64,000 bases of DNA. Origin: Planctomicrobium piriforme (lineage in GTDB: Bacteria; Planctomycetota; Planctomycetia; Planctomycetales; Planctomycetaceae). Every line of letters starts with the position of its first letter. Position 1 is the stretch's first letter. The notes under the pieces were generated by a model. That model was not told the origin of the DNA, did no database searches, and saw nothing but the letters and a program-made list of their open reading frames with translations. The position numbers were made by a program, and so were the translations under genes. Shown in pieces: positions 62,208-64,000 of the stretch. The DNA lies in NCBI GenBank assembly GCA_945860955.1, contig CAMATH010000028.1:1-64000 (forward strand), given 5' to 3'.

Positions 62208-62639
62208 ATCGGACTCAAACGTCGGGTTTTCATCCCGAACTCCGGCATATCAATGGACCGCTCGGCCTGTGGTGGCTGGAGTCAGCGGGCGGATGGATCC
62301 GCCGGACCTTGAATGCCTGTCCAAGATCAATATGGTGGTTTGTAAGATCTTTCCTTCATGGATTCGTTCCGGAAATCGACGAGCTGTTCCTTCGTGCGGG
62401 CGGGATGGAACCCTTTCAGGGTACGGTTCGGTGACAATCAAGAACCCAGGGTAGGTCTCGCTCCGCTCGACCAACCCTGGGCTGTGGGATCCAACCCCGT
62501 TGGGGTAAATTGAATGCGACTGCGAGAGGGCCTAACGCGACCAAAGCCGCGCTCCGGATCTACCGGCAGTCGATTGCCCGCAAAACAACCAACAGATTAC
62601 GGTCTTGATCTTGGACAGATCCTTATTGACGTCAATGCT
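62208..62639. other. 430-bp spacer with a cluster of palindromes
   Basis: No supported gene. At 62410-62506 there are three inverted repeats in a row: ACCCT/AGGGT (62410-62422), CCCAGGGTAGGTC / GACCAACCCTGGG (62445-62457 and 62469-62481) and ACCCC/GGGGT near 62494-62506. I recall this assembly from other planctomycete intergenic regions. Confidence 0.6.
62410..62506. repeat. Planctomycete-style intergenic palindrome cluster
   Basis: The middle hairpin has 13-bp arms with one mismatch and the loop TCTCGCTCCGC or similar; shorter palindromes flank it at a regular spacing. It lies between the convergent DUF1552 and parvulin genes. Confidence 0.65.
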
Positions 62640-63617
62640 CTATTTCTTCTTGGAGGGGAGCGGTTCTCGTTGAATCGTCGCCGACTTGCGGAGGTCGTCG
62701 GCGGTTGACCGCCAGTGCGACTCGCTGAAATCCGAGAGAACCTGTTCGCGAACATCCTCCAGATTGAGTTCGCCCGCTTTGCGCTCCACCACCTGAACGA
62801 GGTGTGCCCCAAAGGGACTGCGGAATGGCTCACTGATTTCTCCATCCGCCAGCGCGAACGCGACCTGTGAAATCTCGGGAGGCATCTTTCCGCGAAAGGG
62901 AAACCAACCGACGTCGCCCCCCTCATCCCGGCTGGGGGCATCGGAATGTTGTTTCGCGGCCGACTCGAATTCGAGTTCTCCCGCGACGATTTTCGACCGA
63001 ATCTGGCGCAATTGTGTTTCCGCCGTCACACGGGCAGACTCGTCGTCGCCCGCCACCTTCTTGACGATCTGTCGGGCGTGGACTTCGGTTCCGTCAAACC
63101 ACTCGTGATGTTCCTCGAAATACTCTCGAACTCCCTTTCCCTCCTGAAACTGTTCGACGTACTCCCGCCAGGCGAGGCGAAATTCCAATTCGTCGCGGAC
63201 GATCGCCGGGGGGTAGCCATGTTTGGCGAGGATCTCTTCCGACTGTTTCCCATTCCCTCCATCCCGCCGCACCAGGGCTCGCAATTGGGCGTCAACGACC
63301 CCTTTGGATGGGGCGATTTTCAATTTCGCCAGGTGACGGCGGATCAGGATGCGATCAATCAATTTCTCAACCATCGCCTCTCGCTCGCGAGTTCTGCGAT
63401 CGGCGGTCACCTGGTGTAGCCGGAACATCCGGTCAAGATCCCCCTGAGTGAGGTTCTCCCCGTCAACAGTGGCCAACACAGTCGATTCGCCAGCCGACTT
63501 TTTCGACAGCGGTTTCTTCGGAGCATCCGTCTGTCCATACGCGCCGTTCGAAAACAGCAACCAGGCTCCCAGCCCCAGCGGGAGTAGGAACGACGCGAGG
63601 CGGTTGGAGCGGGGCAT
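62640..63617 (-). CDS. Exported peptidyl-prolyl isomerase, parvulin/SurA-like
   Basis: The product has 325 residues from ATG 63615-63617 (MPRSNRLASFLLPLGLGAWL, a signal peptide); the frame opens at 63656. The N-terminal helical SurA_N-like part (LDRMFRLHQVTADRRTRERE, EKLIDRILIRRHLAK) is followed by a PpiC rotamase domain with VHARQIVKKV, FESAAKQHSDAPSRDEGGDV, GWFPFRGKM and PFGAHLVQVVER. It would act as a foldase or chaperone for exported proteins. The length fits a SurA/PrsA-like member with a single PPIase domain. It stands alone, convergent with DUF1552. Confidence 0.9.
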   Translation of the reverse strand: MPRSNRLASFLLPLGLGAWLLFSNGAYGQTDAPKKPLSKKSAGESTVLATVDGENLTQGDLDRMFRLHQVTADRRTREREAMVEKLIDRILIRRHLAKLKIAPSKGVVDAQLRALVRRDGGNGKQSEEILAKHGYPPAIVRDELEFRLAWREYVEQFQEGKGVREYFEEHHEWFDGTEVHARQIVKKVAGDDESARVTAETQLRQIRSKIVAGELEFESAAKQHSDAPSRDEGGDVGWFPFRGKMPPEISQVAFALADGEISEPFRSPFGAHLVQVVERKAGELNLEDVREQVLSDFSESHWRSTADDLRKSATIQREPLPSKKK

Positions 63618-63699
63618 GACGAGCGTCTCGAAGGGAATTGGGACATCAAGGGACATTGTCAGCGGCGCCGGTCATGGCGGCAAGGGGGGACGAGCCCAA

Positions 63700-63905
63700 C
63701 TTCCATAACGGTCGAGGCCACCCCAGAGAGATTTCGCGAGGTCTTCGGCGCTCCGGTCAAGACCGAGGGGCGCTCCACGAAGGTCCGGGGATTGAAGCGA
63801 ATCTTTCCAGATCAGATTTCCCGGTTCGTCGGGACGCCCCGAATCCCGGAATCTCTGAAGTCACTGGTGGAAGCCTGCGTGTTTCCTGCGGCGAGCGGCC
63901 TTCAT
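63700..63905 (+). other. Coding-like stretch without a start, unassigned
   Basis: One plus-strand frame reads VEATPERFREVFGAPVKTEG and then STKVRGLKRIFPDQISRFVG to a TGA near 63905, with strong third-position GC bias that suggests real or recently real coding sequence. No ATG, GTG or TTG opens the frame between the preceding stop and the first recognisable residues. It may be a gene scrap. The family is not recognised. Confidence 0.25.
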
Positions 63906-63943
63906 TGATCCCATTCCAACCGGGTTTGGTCGCGGGCAAGTCA

Positions 63944-64000
63944 TTAGACGATCAGCGCCGCTTCAATCGATAGTCCCGGTCCGAACGCCAGCGCGACACA
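63944..64000 (-). CDS. C-terminus of a probable type III polyketide synthase, cut by the window end
   Basis: The last 57 bases, read on the minus strand, give 18 codons and TAA (63944-63946): CVALAFGPGLSIEAALIV. The AFGPGLSIE loop corresponds to the GFGPG cyclisation loop that ends chalcone/stilbene-synthase-type enzymes (type III PKS). The rest of the gene lies beyond position 64000. The call rests on this one motif. Confidence 0.55.
   Translation of the reverse strand, partial: CVALAFGPGLSIEAALIV

Noticed and set aside
1-64000. tRNA genes, rRNA genes or CRISPR arrays
   Set aside because: No cloverleaf-like sequence with a matching anticodon arm and TTC loop, no rRNA-like block and no regularly spaced direct repeats were found by eye.

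Overview
The window looks like a chromosomal segment of a GC-rich member of the Planctomycetota, probably in or near the Planctomycetales. The case rests on gene content: paired DUF1592/DUF1552 genes, a PSCyt1/PSCyt2 pseudogene, PQQ-like propeller proteins with signal peptides, a PEP-CTERM protein, a multihaem PA14 protein and a MoxR-DUF58-VWA-DUF4175 cluster. Non-coding palindromic repeats of a kind I associate with planctomycete genomes are also present. No rRNA, tRNA, CRISPR array or replication origin was seen, and no U-tract terminator could be supported.

Layout. 1-8811: a 5'-truncated secreted protein, apt, a PQQ-like propeller protein, a DapA/NanA-type aldolase, a small hypothetical, a YhiN-type flavoprotein, an ABC exporter and larB. 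9296-15089: an 80-bp tandem repeat abutting a 1403-residue five-haem PA14/propeller protein, which overlaps a second PQQ-like propeller gene. 15205-24483: a PEP-CTERM protein, an intradiol dioxygenase, a YheT-like hydrolase, an MMPL transporter with an HlyD-like adaptor, and a Ppx/GppA-HD phosphatase. 24500-25112: gene scraps around a DUF2019-like ORF. 25232-30193: glcD-glcE-glcF followed by a HAD phosphatase, which fits glycolate or phosphoglycolate salvage. 30364-32586: a tyrosine-phosphatase/cytochrome c' fusion, a DinB protein and a small membrane protein. 32635-44104: a six-gene minus-strand cluster running caspase-like EF-hand protein, MoxR ATPase, DUF58, BatA-like VWA, DUF4175, then VWA/GATase-like protein. 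44425-48557: a Uma2 protein, SppA and an enolase-superfamily dehydratase.

48558-58176 is a low-density accessory region full of broken genes. It holds a PSCyt1/DUF1549 pseudogene with a stop at the first haem cysteine. Next is a dead BsuBI/PstI-type restriction-modification locus, in which a deletion fused the methyltransferase N-terminus to the nuclease and two in-frame nonsense codons follow. It also contains an IS1634-like element with terminal inverted repeats and an internal deletion, an IS1182 remnant, a sulfotransferase-like tail and a frameshifted unknown. The intact genes there are an LRR-like membrane protein, a multi-pass membrane protein and a SHOCT protein. 58177-62207 carries the DUF1592/DUF1552 pair and 62640-63617 a secreted parvulin foldase. 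The last bases hold the C-terminus of a probable type III polyketide synthase.

I found no clearly new complete system. The strongest leads are the dead R-M fusion, the phosphatase-cytochrome c' fusion, the caspase-like gene heading the MoxR/VWA cluster, a dispersed palindromic repeat family (17.3, 31.5 and 49.5 kb), and the 80-bp tandem repeat whose second copy ends at a start codon. All calls were made by eye, without database searches.
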